A DNA stretch of 64,000 nt, from NCBI RefSeq assembly GCF_014356525.2, contig NC_052506.1, positions 9,355,698-9,419,697 of the forward strand. The letters run 5' to 3'. Each line of letters begins with the position of its first letter. Positions within the stretch are counted from its first letter, which is position 1. Shown here one piece after another: positions 22,531 through 32,255 of the stretch. The notes under the pieces were generated by a model. It saw nothing but the letters and a program-made list of their open reading frames with translations, did no database searches and was not told the origin of the DNA. A program made the translations under genes and the position numbers. This DNA comes from Nilaparvata lugens. Its lineage: Eukaryota; Arthropoda; Insecta; Hemiptera; Delphacidae.

Positions 22531-23225
22531 TTTTTAGAATGAGTAATAGTGAATACAATATTGCATTAATGATTCAAAATAGATAAATGGAACAAACGTT
22601 ATAGGGTGTGATTTGAGTAAGATTTCAGAAATTGATTGAGTAATATTTACGATATACAATACTAAAGAACAGAAAATGTTGAGATGAAATGATGAATATG
22701 TATTATTATGGACCTGAGATTCCTGAAAATTAGTGGGGTTAAACTTTTCGCGAAAAAGTTCCGTCTACCTCTGGACTTGCAATTAACTAATTATCTTCAC
22801 TCAGTTGAATTATTCAACTGTAAAAATAATGGGACAATGCTGATAATATGTTCCAATTCCAATCAATGAGGAATGAGGATAACAGGGTGAGTGTCTCTGC
22901 CACCATCCACAAATTGGTCACTTACAATCACTTGGAATATGATGAAAATTTAATATGAATTATATGGTGTGATTTTGGCAGTTTGGATTGACAGTTTACA
23001 GAATCGAACATGTGAAGCATGATACCCGTCAATTCCAGTCCAATTATTTTTAATGGCTGTCTGTTAACGCTCATGATATTGTTATCGTACTTCACAACCG
23101 TAATCTGGTTTATCATTCATAATGACTTCATGCAAAATTTTAGTAACGAGAAAAGGGATTCAGTAACGAGCAACTTTTCCTCGATCAAATATTTCTGAAG
23201 CATCATATAATCTATTTATAAAATA
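22531..23225. other. Intergenic DNA
   Basis: No bounded element or gene supported. Open frames are short. Confidence 0.35.
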
Positions 23226-23276
23226 GAATACAAATTGTAATGTAACCGTTCAAGTTACATTACAATTTGTATTCTT
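23226..23276. repeat. Perfect 22-bp-arm hairpin
   Basis: AGAATACAAATTGTAATGTAAC-type arms enclose a CGTTCAA loop. The arms are exact complements. Confidence 0.85.
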
Positions 23277-23469
23277 GTTTTTTAATATTTCATTAATTTT
23301 AAAGGGTACTATAGTTATTCTATTTTATATATACAAGAAAGTAGCCCTGATTCATACATTTTAAATCATAGAATCTATTTACATATTTGAGAGTAAAAGT
23401 TAAACTACAAATGTATTTCTACTATCACTTTCTGTGTAGTTGACAGGTTGATATTGTGGAAATTATTCA

Positions 23470-23656
23470 TATTGAATGAAAAAGACTGAGAAATTGTCAA
23501 AAAACCACTGATTTATTGATAATTAGAAAGACCGGTTTCGGTTATAAACCAGAGTTTATCAGAGATTGACAATGGTGTAATAACCGAAACCGGTCTTTCT
23601 AATTATCAATAAATCAGTGGTTTTTTGACAATTTCTCAGTCTTTTTCATTCAATAT
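23470..23656. mobile_element. Foldback repeat family F (ACCGGTTTCGG arms), copy 1
   Basis: The arms run from ATTGAATGAAAAAGACTGAG through GAAAGACCGGTTTCGGTTAT and back. The spacer is AAACCAGAGTTTATCAGAGA and a short rest. Similar foldbacks are at 55365-55545 and partly at 54842-55250. Diverged relatives are near 24205, 24590 and 29566. No frame is present and the superfamily is unknown. Confidence 0.75.
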
Positions 23657-23984
23657 TTCTACTATGTTGAATAATAACAAATATTCCATTCAAGTTCACT
23701 ACTAATCAATGAAACTCATACAAGATGAGACTAAAGTTTAGGTTATATTCCAGAATATTCTATAATGAGAAGTATTTTCCACGTATGCGAGCCTACAAAG
23801 CATGTGGATAGGTGTAATTTGGTTCGTCTTGCTATAAAAATTATCATTATTAAAAATAATTATAAAAAATTATCATTTTGGATACCTTCCTCCTCTTATT
23901 AGGTTCCATTTATTAGGAAAAAGTGTAATAAACAGTTACTATTAGACTACAAATCAAACTTAAATAAATTTTTTTTTTGAAGCA
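23657..23984. other. AT-rich intergenic DNA
   Basis: No supported feature. Confidence 0.3.
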
Positions 23985-24075
23985 TTTTATTTATCTATTT
24001 ATTTATTTGAGATACATATGAGAACGCAAGGATAATATCCCATAATTGCTCTCTTAACACATAATACAAGTAAAT
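23985..24075 (-). mobile_element. Possible retroelement 3' end, reverse orientation
   Basis: TTTATTTATCTATTTATTTA precedes TTTGAGATACATATGAG. It resembles the reversed AATAAATA tails elsewhere, but with no second boundary. Confidence 0.35.
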
Positions 24076-24204
24076 CAATTGAAAATGAAATATTTAATAC
24101 AAATATTGAAAGAAATGAAAACAACCAACACTGACACTTTTCACACAAACACTGAAAGCATTCAAACTTACGGTTGCTGGTGAGATGTTGTGATATCTAT
24201 CCAT

Positions 24205-24420
24205 GATGAAAACACTGAGATGTTGTCAAAAATATCACTTATTTATTGTAACATAACAAATATGTTCCAGCACCAATGATGTCATCTTTAGAATTTGAAT
24301 TTTTCACACTAAAGACGACACCATTGGAGTTGTAACATGTTTCTAATTTTACAATTAATTGGTGCTATTTTTGACAAAATCCAAGTGTTTCATTCTAGAA
24401 ACTGTTGGTTATTTCAAAAT
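24205..24420. repeat. Diverged foldback, family F relative
   Basis: ACTGAGATGTTGTCAAAAAT and ATTTTTGACAAAATCCAAG form the ends. The inner arms AGCACCAATGATGTCATCTT and GACGACACCATTGG are partly inverted. Confidence 0.5.
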
Positions 24421-24589
24421 TGTAATGAACACAATTTTTATGGCATATATACTCATTACTATATATATTTGTGCATTTTTATGAAAACATGTACTAATAA
24501 TTCATGAGCCTAGCATTAGCCTAGAATTAGAGTGTCATCACTGTACTTCCGTGTGTAGTTCTATATTAAAAAATAATAATATACTCGTA

Positions 24590-24825
24590 ATTGAATAAAA
24601 ACACAAAAATGTTGTCAAATTCTACACTGTTTTATTTAGTACACACGACCAAGGTTTCGTGACTACACCGGTCACATTTTCAAGTTGACTAAAGATAAAA
24701 GGTTAAGGTAAATAATTTTAGCTTTAGTCAACTTGAAAATGTGACCGGTGTGGTCACGAAACCTTGGTCGTGTACTAAATAAAATAGTGTAGAATTTGAC
24801 AACATTTTTGTGTTTTTATTCAATT
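24590..24825. mobile_element. Foldback repeat, family F relative (CGACCAAGGTTTCGTGAC arms)
   Basis: Arms of ~100 bp start ATTGAATAAAAACACAAAAA and include ACGACCAAGGTTTCGTGAC and CACCGGTCACATTTTCAAG, with exact complements on the right. The central spacer is ~40 bp. The layout is the same as family F but the arm sequence differs. Confidence 0.75.
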
Positions 24826-24889
24826 ATGGAACGGTTCTACAATATTGACAATGACTCAGTCGAATTTTTATTAATAATATACTCCATAA

Positions 24890-25190
24890 TTTCAAATGTT
24901 CTGCTCTTGAAAATAATACTGAAGCATCTAAATTTGAAAATCTACTTTGTGAAAATACTTGGACTGAACGTTTTGTGAATTGAAGAACTACAAGACTTAA
25001 CTTATCTCGGACTATGTATTATCTGAATTTGGAAGAGGAATAGCACAAGGTTACCTACCTTATTTTTCCTCTCTACATTTATTTTGATAATGTACTTATT
25101 GTATAAATGATACGGAATGACTTTGTGTTATCTAAATTTGGGAGAGGAATAGCACAAGAATACTGTTATTTTGTATCCACATTTTTAACA
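24890..25190 (+). mobile_element. Retroelement 3' part, GGAAGAGG/GGGAGAGG hairpin (family C), two tails
   Basis: The body starts GAAGCATCTAAATTTGAAAA, as at 37650, then CTTATCTCGGACTATGTATT, the hairpin and TTTTCCTCTC. A second, truncated tail unit GGGAGAGGAATAGCACAAG follows ~110 bp later, as in the 36-kb array. Confidence 0.65.
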
Positions 25191-25550
25191 AGGATGAACA
25201 TTCATCGCAAAAACCAGTAAAACAATATTCAAACACTGACACCCACGCAGAAAAATAAAATACTAGAAGAAGCGAAGCAGGAAGAAGAAAATGGCAAAAA
25301 CAACAGTAATAAGCTTGAGCAACATAGTGTGCGAACTCTGGAAAACGTGCCAAAAGGCTCAAAGTTGAGAAGAGACATGTTCATCAGTTATATGATTGAC
25401 AGACAGTCGTCGAACGTCTGACGGACTTGTTTGTGAAATGAGAGCGCATATGCGCTTGCATTTGAGCTGATCGCCCTACACTCGCTCTTGTTAAGCTAAC
25501 AAACGCAAAAAGCAGCAATTAAAAGCTAACAAACGAGAAACGAGGACAAT
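25191..25550. other. Unique intergenic stretch, GC-richer
   Basis: No gene recognised. Contains GCGCATATGCGC palindrome near 25445. Confidence 0.35.
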
Positions 25551-25560
25551 TATAAAAGGC
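25551..25560 (+). promoter_or_regulatory. TATA-box-like motif TATAAAAGGC
   Basis: A consensus-like TATAAAAGGC lies in non-repeat, GC-richer DNA. An ATG 40 bp on (25592) opens only 21 codons. A pol II promoter is possible, but there is no conserved product to anchor it. Confidence 0.25.
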
Positions 25561-25858
25561 ATCTCTTGCCAAAATATCCCCCAGAGCTGGAATGGCTCAG
25601 AGATGTCACATCATAGACACAATACACTGGGTTCACATCCGACAGAAATACACTTAGAGCAGTGCTATGGGCTAATTACTGTCTTAAAACCCCGCGTAGT
25701 TATGTAGGAACAAAGTTGCTATTATTGACGTTAGGGACTGTTCCATCAGCCCAAATAAAAATAAAAGTGATACAAATAATATAATTCACTATTTTTTTAA
25801 TAATCCAAATATTGATCAATTTCTGTTTTTCGGTACAATAAAGAGAAATTGTTATTAT

Positions 25859-26249
25859 TATATATCTGGTTATTTTCATAACTGGCTATTTTTATTTTCA
25901 TATCTGGCTATTTTTATAACTGGTTATTTATGTTTAACGGATCTCGAAAAAGGGCTCTAACGATTTTCACGAAATTTGGAACATAGTAGGTTTATGATAT
26001 AAAGATTCGATTGCTCTAGGTCTCATCCTTGGGAAAACTCGCTGAACGATATTAAAAGGATAATTATACATCCTTGGCTGAAACAGCTGTGGATAGTAAA
26101 AAAGTGAGTATGTGAAAAATCAAAATATCGCATTCCCGAAATTCATAAGATGACGTATAGCCAGCTGTGAAATATAAAAACGATCATTTTAGAGAATTGT
26201 GTTCTGTTTATCAATAAATAGAAATAACGAGCGAAGCTCGGTGCCCCGA
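25859..26249 (+). mobile_element. Helitron-like family B copy, 5'-truncated
   Basis: It lacks the TCCTATTATATTAAG start and begins in the TATCTGGTTATTTT region. It ends GCGAAGCTCGGTGCCCCGA before T. The interior matches other B copies. Confidence 0.65.
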
Positions 26250-26299
26250 TATTGTAATATAATAAAACATATATATAACATTTATTTCCGTATTTAATA

Positions 26300-26327
26300 C
26301 TGAAATTGCTCACTTAATATAATAGGA
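26300..26327 (-). mobile_element. 5'-terminal fragment of family B
   Basis: GAAATTGCTCACTTAATATA then ATAGGA is the reversed B start. Nothing of the interior follows. Confidence 0.6.
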
Positions 26328-26394
26328 TATTTAATTATAATAGGATGATTTAGTGAAGTATTATTATTTAATTTGGTTTTCAACTTTCCTAAAT

Positions 26395-26640
26395 TCTAAA
26401 TTCCTAGTTTATAAATATTTTGGACTCAAAATTGGACAAAAATCGTGAAGTGTGTACATTACCTATTTTTGGACAATTTTTATCTGAATTTGGGAAAGGA
26501 ACAGTTTTGGGCTTTAAGCCTGTTGTTCCTTTCCCAATCATTCATAGTTGAGAATTATATTGTATCTATCAATGTATGAATAAATAAATAAATAACTAAA
26601 TGAATAAATAAATAAATAAATAGAAAATGAATAAATAGTT
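26395..26640 (+). mobile_element. Retroelement 3' tail with strong two-tier hairpin (family C)
   Basis: TTGGGAAAGGAAC pairs with GTTCCTTTCCCAA (13 bp). Between lie GGGCTTTAAGCC apex bases. A run of AATAAATAAATAAATAAC and further AATAAATG repeats follows, as expected of a LINE or SINE end. Confidence 0.7.
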
Positions 26641-27175
26641 GAATAAATGAATAAATAAAAACAAAATACCATAGTAACCTTTTTTCAGAACAAGGTACTG
26701 TAGTATTATACTTTTACAAAAAAAATTAAAGAGAATATACGAGACATAGTATCCTTTTTTCAAAAAGTTTTTTTTTAAAAAGGGACCTTTCGTATTATAT
26801 TTTTTACTATATTTTTACAATTTTCATTATCATACAAGAATGAGGAAAGGAAGAAAACTTTGTATCAATATAATTTACGCCGTTGTCGCAATTGTTCAAC
26901 AGGTGATAAAGGCTAGGAGTTTATTCACATACATTTATATTAATCATTGATAAGAGTTCAAAAATGAAGTTTCGTATAGGCTACTTCCCAAGCCTTGGCT
27001 TACTCTGAATGATTTTCTCTCCTCATTAATAATAATGTACTACACAACGATTACACAACGAGGATTTCACCTTACAATCAGAGAAAACTAATATAATCAC
27101 TGTGACCTATGATTTCTTTAATCACAATTAGTGGAAAACGAGGATACTACAAAGAGGATACAGAGGATACAGATA
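26641..27175. other. AT-rich intergenic DNA with a diverged duplication
   Basis: Two T-rich segments at 26665-26720 and 26745-26815 share the order ATAGTA.CCTTTTTTCA then a T/A-rich run. Otherwise nothing supported. Confidence 0.35.
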
Positions 27176-27549
27176 CAGTGTGGGTGAAAAGTCCGAGAAC
27201 GGCTCATAATTTCATACACAAAGGTAATTTGATGGTGGGTGTGATTGAAGATCCTACTCAAATTCAAATACTACTTTACTATGACTTATCGGTTTGACTT
27301 ATTCGGTATGACATGTGCGGTTTTCACCATTCATTTTTTCTTGAAATTTCATATCGAAATCATGTAGCGCATGACCACCTTCCTATTTAAAAAAATAGAA
27401 TTGCATTCAATATGGCGGATCCAAGATGGCGGACCAGATTTTTGATGTCATAGTATTTTCAATTTGAGTAGGATCCCCAATCACACCCACCGTCAAATAA
27501 CCTTTGTGTATGAGATATTAAGCCGTTCTCGGACTTTTCACCCATCCTG
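27176..27549. mobile_element. Mariner-type MITE with TA target duplication
   Basis: The ends CAGTGTGGGTGAAAAGTCCG and CGGACTTTTCACCCATCCTG are inverted and flanked by TA at 27174-27175 and 27550-27551. The arms extend ~95 bp. The CAG.GTGGG.GAAAAGTCC start resembles Tc1/mariner ends. The interior includes AATATGGCGGATCCAAG and is non-coding. Confidence 0.75.
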
Positions 27550-27775
27550 TATACCTGGACCTTTCAACCGTTCTTTTGTTCATCAACCTTCCTTATATGG
27601 ATCACGATCATTACCTTTTCCACAACAATATGATTTATCCATTTGATACTACACGAATGAAATTAATGTGACTGGGAAATTAAAGGGAGAGACAACAGTT
27701 TAATAGGCGATTACACTACACTAATTTCGAATTAATCATCTTGAACATATACTATCAGAATACCCTGGTAGTTAG

Positions 27776-27955
27776 GTGTATGCTCGAACTGCAGGTAATT
27801 CTGACAATGCAGAAAGCGTAGACTTCATTAACTGGGAGACTGGCAATTCGGTACTAGCTGGTATATTACCTATGGTTATAATACACCATCAGGCGCCGCT
27901 ATACGAGCTCTCCAAATCGGGTATATTGATGTCCAACATGGTGACTATTAATTAA
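27776..27955 (+). other. Unassigned open frame, possible decayed coding sequence
   Basis: 59 codons are open from a GTG to TAA at 27953-27955 with a protein-like composition (e.g. DNAESVDFINWETGN). An upstream frame (+1 relative) is open over ~27700-27830, as a frameshifted gene would be. There is no ATG start and I recognise no family. It may be chance. Confidence 0.2.
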
Positions 27956-28494
27956 TTACTTGCAAACTGCAGCAGAATGACGGGCAAACCTAGTAGGGGT
28001 AACAAAGACAGTAGTAGTAGAGCCCTCCTTGAGAGGGACCTTCGGCGGGGGCGGGGACCACTACTGTAGTACAGGTGGCCTATCAAGTCCAAGTAATTGC
28101 TTCTAGTAGTACTGTCCCACAAATGGTGGTTGCTACGTCTACCATCATACTGATACTCCCACTTCAAATTGCCTCCACATTAATGGATCTTATAAGAGCA
28201 TCTATTAGGTTGAAAGCCTAGTTGAATCAGTGGTTGCACTAAGGGTAACACGATCAATAATGAAATGTTTCACAATATTCAACTATTACGACATGCATCT
28301 AATGATCAAATGCATCACGACAATAGTTATCTAAGATAAGCTATCTACAAAATTATGAATATAATAATTATACTAAGAAAATGATATTGATGATTAAAAT
28401 GATAAAATAATAGATGGAAATTACTGAGATATTGCAATTATTCAAATGCTAATGAATTAATAATATTACAGATGGAATTTAATGGAGAATGCAT
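27956..28494. other. Unique intergenic DNA with a GC-rich patch
   Basis: A G-rich segment (CGGCGGGGGCGGGGACC, ~28033-28049) stands out. It is followed by AT-rich DNA. No gene recognised. Confidence 0.35.
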
Positions 28495-28620
28495 TTTTTG
28501 GATAGTAGTTCTCATCGAATTTCCATCTAGCTGTTAACCCTGTTGTCAATGTCTGCAGTTGCAGAAGTCTTCGGGGCGATTTACAGCATTTATTTAGGAT
28601 TTTCGTCAAATAATAATTAT
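28495..28620. mobile_element. Right half of a family E palindromic element
   Basis: TTTTTGGATAGTAGTTCTCA, then TTTCCATCTAGCTGTTAACC, and TTTATTTAGGATTTTCGTC, match the right arm of 28787-29055 and of 63320-63480. Confidence 0.65.
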
Positions 28621-28637
28621 GAATTAATAATTATTCT

Positions 28638-28795
28638 CGTGTTTCGGATGGACACGTGAAACCGTCGGTCCCGGCTGCCTAAAAAGCAGTTGTTAGGTCA
28701 TGTCAGAGGCCCTGAAATTGATCAGTTGCGACCTGAAAACTCTGACACCAAACCTGAGCCAGCCAGGTTACACGATATTATTATTATTAAACGAA
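28638..28795 (+). mobile_element. SINE-like module variant with (ATT)n end
   Basis: TTTCGGATGGACACGTGAAA, CCGTCGGTCCCGGCTG, then TCAGAGGCCCTGAAATTG and CCAGCCAGGTTACACGATAT with an ATTATTATTA run. It aligns in order with 22376-22530 and 58587-58762 but the middle differs. It is probably a retroelement 3' module. Confidence 0.6.
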
Positions 28796-29055
28796 AACCC
28801 AAATTAAATGCTGCAATTCACCCCTAAGACCTTTGCTTTTGAAAATATTGACAACAGGGTAAACAGCTAGATGGAATTCCTGACCTGCAATTAGGAGGTA
28901 CTGGGTTCGATTCCCGGGCTGACAAATAATTTTTGAATAGTAGCGCTCATCGAATTTCCATCTAGCTGTCTACCATGTTGTCAATATTCACAGTAGCAGA
29001 AGTCTTCGGGGTGAATTGCAGCATTTAATTTGGATTTTAGTTTAATAATAATTAT
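28787..29055. mobile_element. Family E palindromic element carrying a tRNA-like B box
   Basis: Inverted termini ATTATTAAACGAAAACCCAA and TTTGGATTTTAGTTTAATAA extend ~100 bp through GACAACAGGGTAAACAGC. The centre holds CAGCTAGATGG, an anticodon-arm-like CCTGA-CCTGCAA-TTAGG, and CTGGGTTCGATTCCCGG, a perfect pol III B box (GGTTCGATTCC). No acceptor stem pairs, so it is tRNA-derived and not a tRNA gene. Confidence 0.65.
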
Positions 29056-29189
29056 TGATAAAATAATACTTGATATTGGGAATTGAGCTGATTTAACCCA
29101 CTAAAAGACTGTTGCCATGTGAACAATTCCATCAACCCTTAGGGCCGAAAAACACGAGGCGTTTAATCAGACAAGTCGGCATATCACTA

Positions 29190-29403
29190 CAAGACAGGAA
29201 GCTTTCCGATTGGTTGGCGCATCGAGAATCAGCCAATCGGAGTGTAATGACAGGACAGGGAGCTCTCCGATTGGCTGATTGGGTTGGCGCATCAAAATCA
29301 GCCAATAGGAGTGTCATGACAGGACAGAAAGCTCTCCGATTGGCTGATTTGGTTGGCGCATCGAGAATCAGCCAATCGGAGTGATTCCTGTCCTGTCATG
29401 CCG
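29190..29403. repeat. Foldback with three internal ~70-bp units (CCAAT/ATTGG)
   Basis: GATTGGCTGATT and AATCAGCCAATCGG alternate, with GGTTGGCGCATC at 29212, 29282 and 29351. The ends GACAGGA and TCCTGTC are inverted. It reads as a palindrome whose core was tandemly multiplied. A 90-codon frame across it is repeat-derived. Confidence 0.75.
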
Positions 29404-29565
29404 TGCTGACTCGTTTCAAAAAATAGTCATGTGTTTCAGCCATTTCTCAATATATTAGATGGTGCATGGTGACAATCTCCTTTAATTTACATTATTTGAT
29501 TATTTAAAATTCCTACAGTTTTGTCTTATAATTTTAATGCTGCAAAACTAATGAACTTTTTGTGT

Positions 29566-29680
29566 AGTTGAGAAGTTGATATTGTGGTAATTATTCATAT
29601 TATAAATAAAAATACTAAGAAATTGTCTATCTATCAATAAATCTGAGGTTTTTGACAATTTCTTAGTATTGTTATTTAAA
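29566..29680. mobile_element. Degenerate family F foldback
   Basis: TTTTTGTGTAGTTGAGAAG and ATACTAAGAAATTGTC at left are inverted against GACAATTTCTTAGTATT. The ACCGGTTTCGG core has been lost. Confidence 0.6.
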
Positions 29681-29854
29681 ATCTTATGTAGATTACTTCA
29701 ATCCCTAATATTTCAACTAATTTTCCATGAACTATCAATATACATACATACTATCCCATACAATATACTATCGAGATACATCCCTGAGTCGATTGCTCAT
29801 CATATGATTGAAGTAAGACGTTTTTGACAACAGTAAAAGCCATGATTAGAATAG

Positions 29855-30000
29855 AATAGAAAAATCTTTATTTATGAGACATGTACAAATACATATGAAT
29901 AGCGTCAGTTTAAAATTACATATAAGTCTCAACTTATTCACCAAGTGGATCTTATTAGCATCCTTCCTGGCGTATTTTATTAAAAAATATTCTCAATTTG
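29855..30000 (-). mobile_element. Retroelement 3' end, reverse orientation
   Basis: TTAGAATAGAATAGAAAAAT followed by CTTTATTTATGAGACATG is a reversed pentamer tail with AATAAAG. Body limit unknown. Confidence 0.45.
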
Positions 30001-30039
30001 TAAATTTTTCTTCTGTCGTCAGCTCAATTACAAAAATGT

Positions 30040-30135
30040 ATAAATTAATTTAATTTAAATTAAAAATGTATAAATGTATAATTTAATTAATTAATTAATT
30101 AAATTAATATAAATTAATTAATGTATAAATTAAGG
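30040..30135. repeat. TTAA-rich low-complexity tract
   Basis: Repeated AATTAATTAATTAATT and AAATGTATAAAT words. Confidence 0.7.
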
Positions 30136-30955
30136 GATATACTTTTCAGAATTTTTTTCTTACCTATTTCAGGACGCCGTGCTTTTTATGAATTAAATTA
30201 GGGAGAGAGAGAGAGAATTTTCTCTTACCTGCAACAGAAAAATATACAATTATTTTCCTCGTCAACTAAATTTTGTTCAAAATAAACAAACTGTGAAGAG
30301 TTTTTGAAAAGAAATGTAACTCTGTTACAAAATTTTCACATAGACCAGTATATACAGAATGTTGGAGAATGTTTATTATAGAATGTAGTAACAGTTTGTA
30401 GCATTCAAAGTTTTATGTAATTCAAGTTCAGTATACTTTCTTGTGCATATCATTTATCATTGCCATATACTGTACGATAGGTATGGATTGAAACTTGGAA
30501 TAAATTTAAATAAAATGTAGAATAATCACTACATACTACTGTAAACACTGTAGGGACGTTAGTGGTTCGCAAATCAATATAAAAGCTGTGTGGCTTTTCA
30601 GCGCGAACAATCCTGGCTAAAACGATTGCGGTACTGGAATACTTTTCAGTGACGGTGAAAAAAGTCTGAAAATACTATTCAGCCACTTGCCAGTGGAAAC
30701 GAGCATTCGCAGAGAGTTTGTCCGCATAGGTTGTGTTTGCACAGCGAGCTGCCTATATAGTTGCCTAGTAGTTGCGTGTGAATGGGGCACAGATCAAAGC
30801 AAAGCTCAGTTTGCGGTGGAGAGCCGTGTTGGGCCCATACCAAGTCTTGATTCAGACCAATCTGTGTATGTGTGTGTGTGTGTATACTTTGGCGACTTTG
30901 AAGGCAACTCCAACTAGACCAAGTGCAAATAAAACCAGTGCCTGCTCAGTGCTAA
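30136..30955. other. Intergenic DNA with a TATA-like motif
   Basis: TATAAAAG at 30578-30585 precedes a GC-richer 350-bp block with open frames of ~70 codons and a (TG)n run near 30866. It could be a promoter with 5' exon or an LTR-like remnant. I see no matching second LTR or domain. Confidence 0.3.
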
Positions 30956-31011
30956 CCCCTATATGCTCACAATTCATTTAAATATTTCATTAATAAGACA
31001 CCAAAGGAATT
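30956..31011. repeat. Direct repeat, left copy (CCCCTATATGCTCACAATTC)
   Basis: A 56-bp segment through ATTAATAAGACACCAAAGG is repeated almost exactly at 32256-32311. It is too long for a target duplication of a standard transposon, so a local duplication is more likely. Confidence 0.8.
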
Positions 31012-31104
31012 TACACGGTTATCACATCAACTGTTTACAAGATAATGAAACTAAGCCTAACATTATGTTATGTCATTTTATAAAAATTGTACACGTGAAA
31101 TTCT

Positions 31105-31225
31105 AACCTTATCTTGGACTTTGTCACCTATAAATTTGGAAGAAGAATATCACAAGGACTACCTTATTATTTTATCTTTCAATGTTATTACATTAGTGTC
31201 ATTTGCATTGTAAATAAATAAATAA
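31105..31225 (+). mobile_element. Diverged family C retroelement tail
   Basis: AACCTTATCTTGGACTTTGT, then AAATTTGGAAGAAGAATA, ACAAGGACTACCTTATT and an AATAAATAAATAAAAATAAA end. The basal stem is partly lost. Confidence 0.55.
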
Positions 31226-31462
31226 AAATAAATTGTGTTACAGTATGAATATTTGAAATTGTTGTAATTTTAATAGTTGATAATTGATTCATTTTGTAAT
31301 ATTGAGTAACTAAAACAATCAAGACTTTAAAGAGTAAATTAAAAAGATTATTTCAGAATAAAAAAATCACAAAAACAGTTTATCTAAAGATGTGTTTTTA
31401 TTTATAAAATTTGATTCAGTTGAAATTCAAATTCAGTGATGACCCAACAACTAATAGTCCAG

Positions 31463-31965
31463 TCAATATAGACATAAAAAAGGGGGTGTGTTTGCAATTA
31501 ATATTGTGGTTCTGATTTTTTAATATATTATTTGGGTACATAAGAGAAGTCCAGAACCAATTTCTACATGCAAAATTTCCTTGTGCTAAATACAGGATTG
31601 CCCAAAAACCTCGTATTTTCGACTCATTTTCCAGTTTTCAGCTATTTCTGCCAAATCTCGTAATCGGACAGAACGATTTGCTCTCGTCTTTTCTAGATTA
31701 TGAAATTCTGAATAAAATGAGATCATTCGGAACTCTCTATCTCTAATTAGTATTGAGGTATGATTTTTCAAAAATGAGTGAAATTTGAAGAAAAAATCAA
31801 TTTTAATGAATTTTAGTTTTTGATCAACAATATCTTCCGATTGTTACCATTAAGATGTATAATTCAAAATCCCTCTGAGCGTATTTTTGTGCTCTACAAT
31901 CTGCGATCAGGTAGAGCGATCTATCTCATATAGATTTCCAGGTACACCTGAAAACAATGCTCCTT
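31463..31965 (+). repeat. Family H repeat, copy 1
   Basis: From TCAATATAGACATAAAAAAG to TATAGATTTCCAGGTACACC it matches 63510-64000 at high identity. It contains a mariner-like start TACAGGATTGCCCAAAAACC at 31591. No inverted partner end was found. Confidence 0.75.
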
Positions 31966-32255
31966 CTATTGTGAAAAACTCCTAATTTTCAGCTTCAACC
32001 ATCATCACCAACTATATTGTCCTCACATTGATATTTCGCACAATGACATAAGGTCATGAGATTATGTTCTATGAGAGTCACCCTTCAGATGCACTTCATT
32101 TCAGTATTTCCTAGTGGAGAGGCGCGCTTAAGGAAACCTCAAGGATCAAAATTTCAAACACTTATAACTTTTGACACAATGCTCAGATTCATCGTACTAC
32201 ACTTCATTCTCCTCGGCTCGTCAAGGCGGTCCAAAATCATGCACATTACATTCAA
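31966..32255. other. Intergenic DNA beyond the visible family H copy
   Basis: May be the rest of family H, but copy 2 leaves the window before it can be compared. Contains an 85-codon open frame without a recognised domain. Confidence 0.35.

Noticed and set aside
23525..23600. Hammerhead ribozyme near ACCGGTTTCGG (CTGATAA..CGAAAC)
   Set aside because: The core reads CTGATAA where CTGANGA is needed, and the stem II spacing is wrong. No convincing fold.
28855..28925. A tRNA gene
   Set aside because: The B box, T arm and an anticodon-like arm are good, but no acceptor stem pairs and position 33 is C and not T. Called a tRNA-derived repeat.
30578..30960. LTR of a retrotransposon
   Set aside because: A TATA-like motif is present, but no second LTR, primer-binding site or polypurine tract was found; the 56-bp direct repeat is too short and starts elsewhere.
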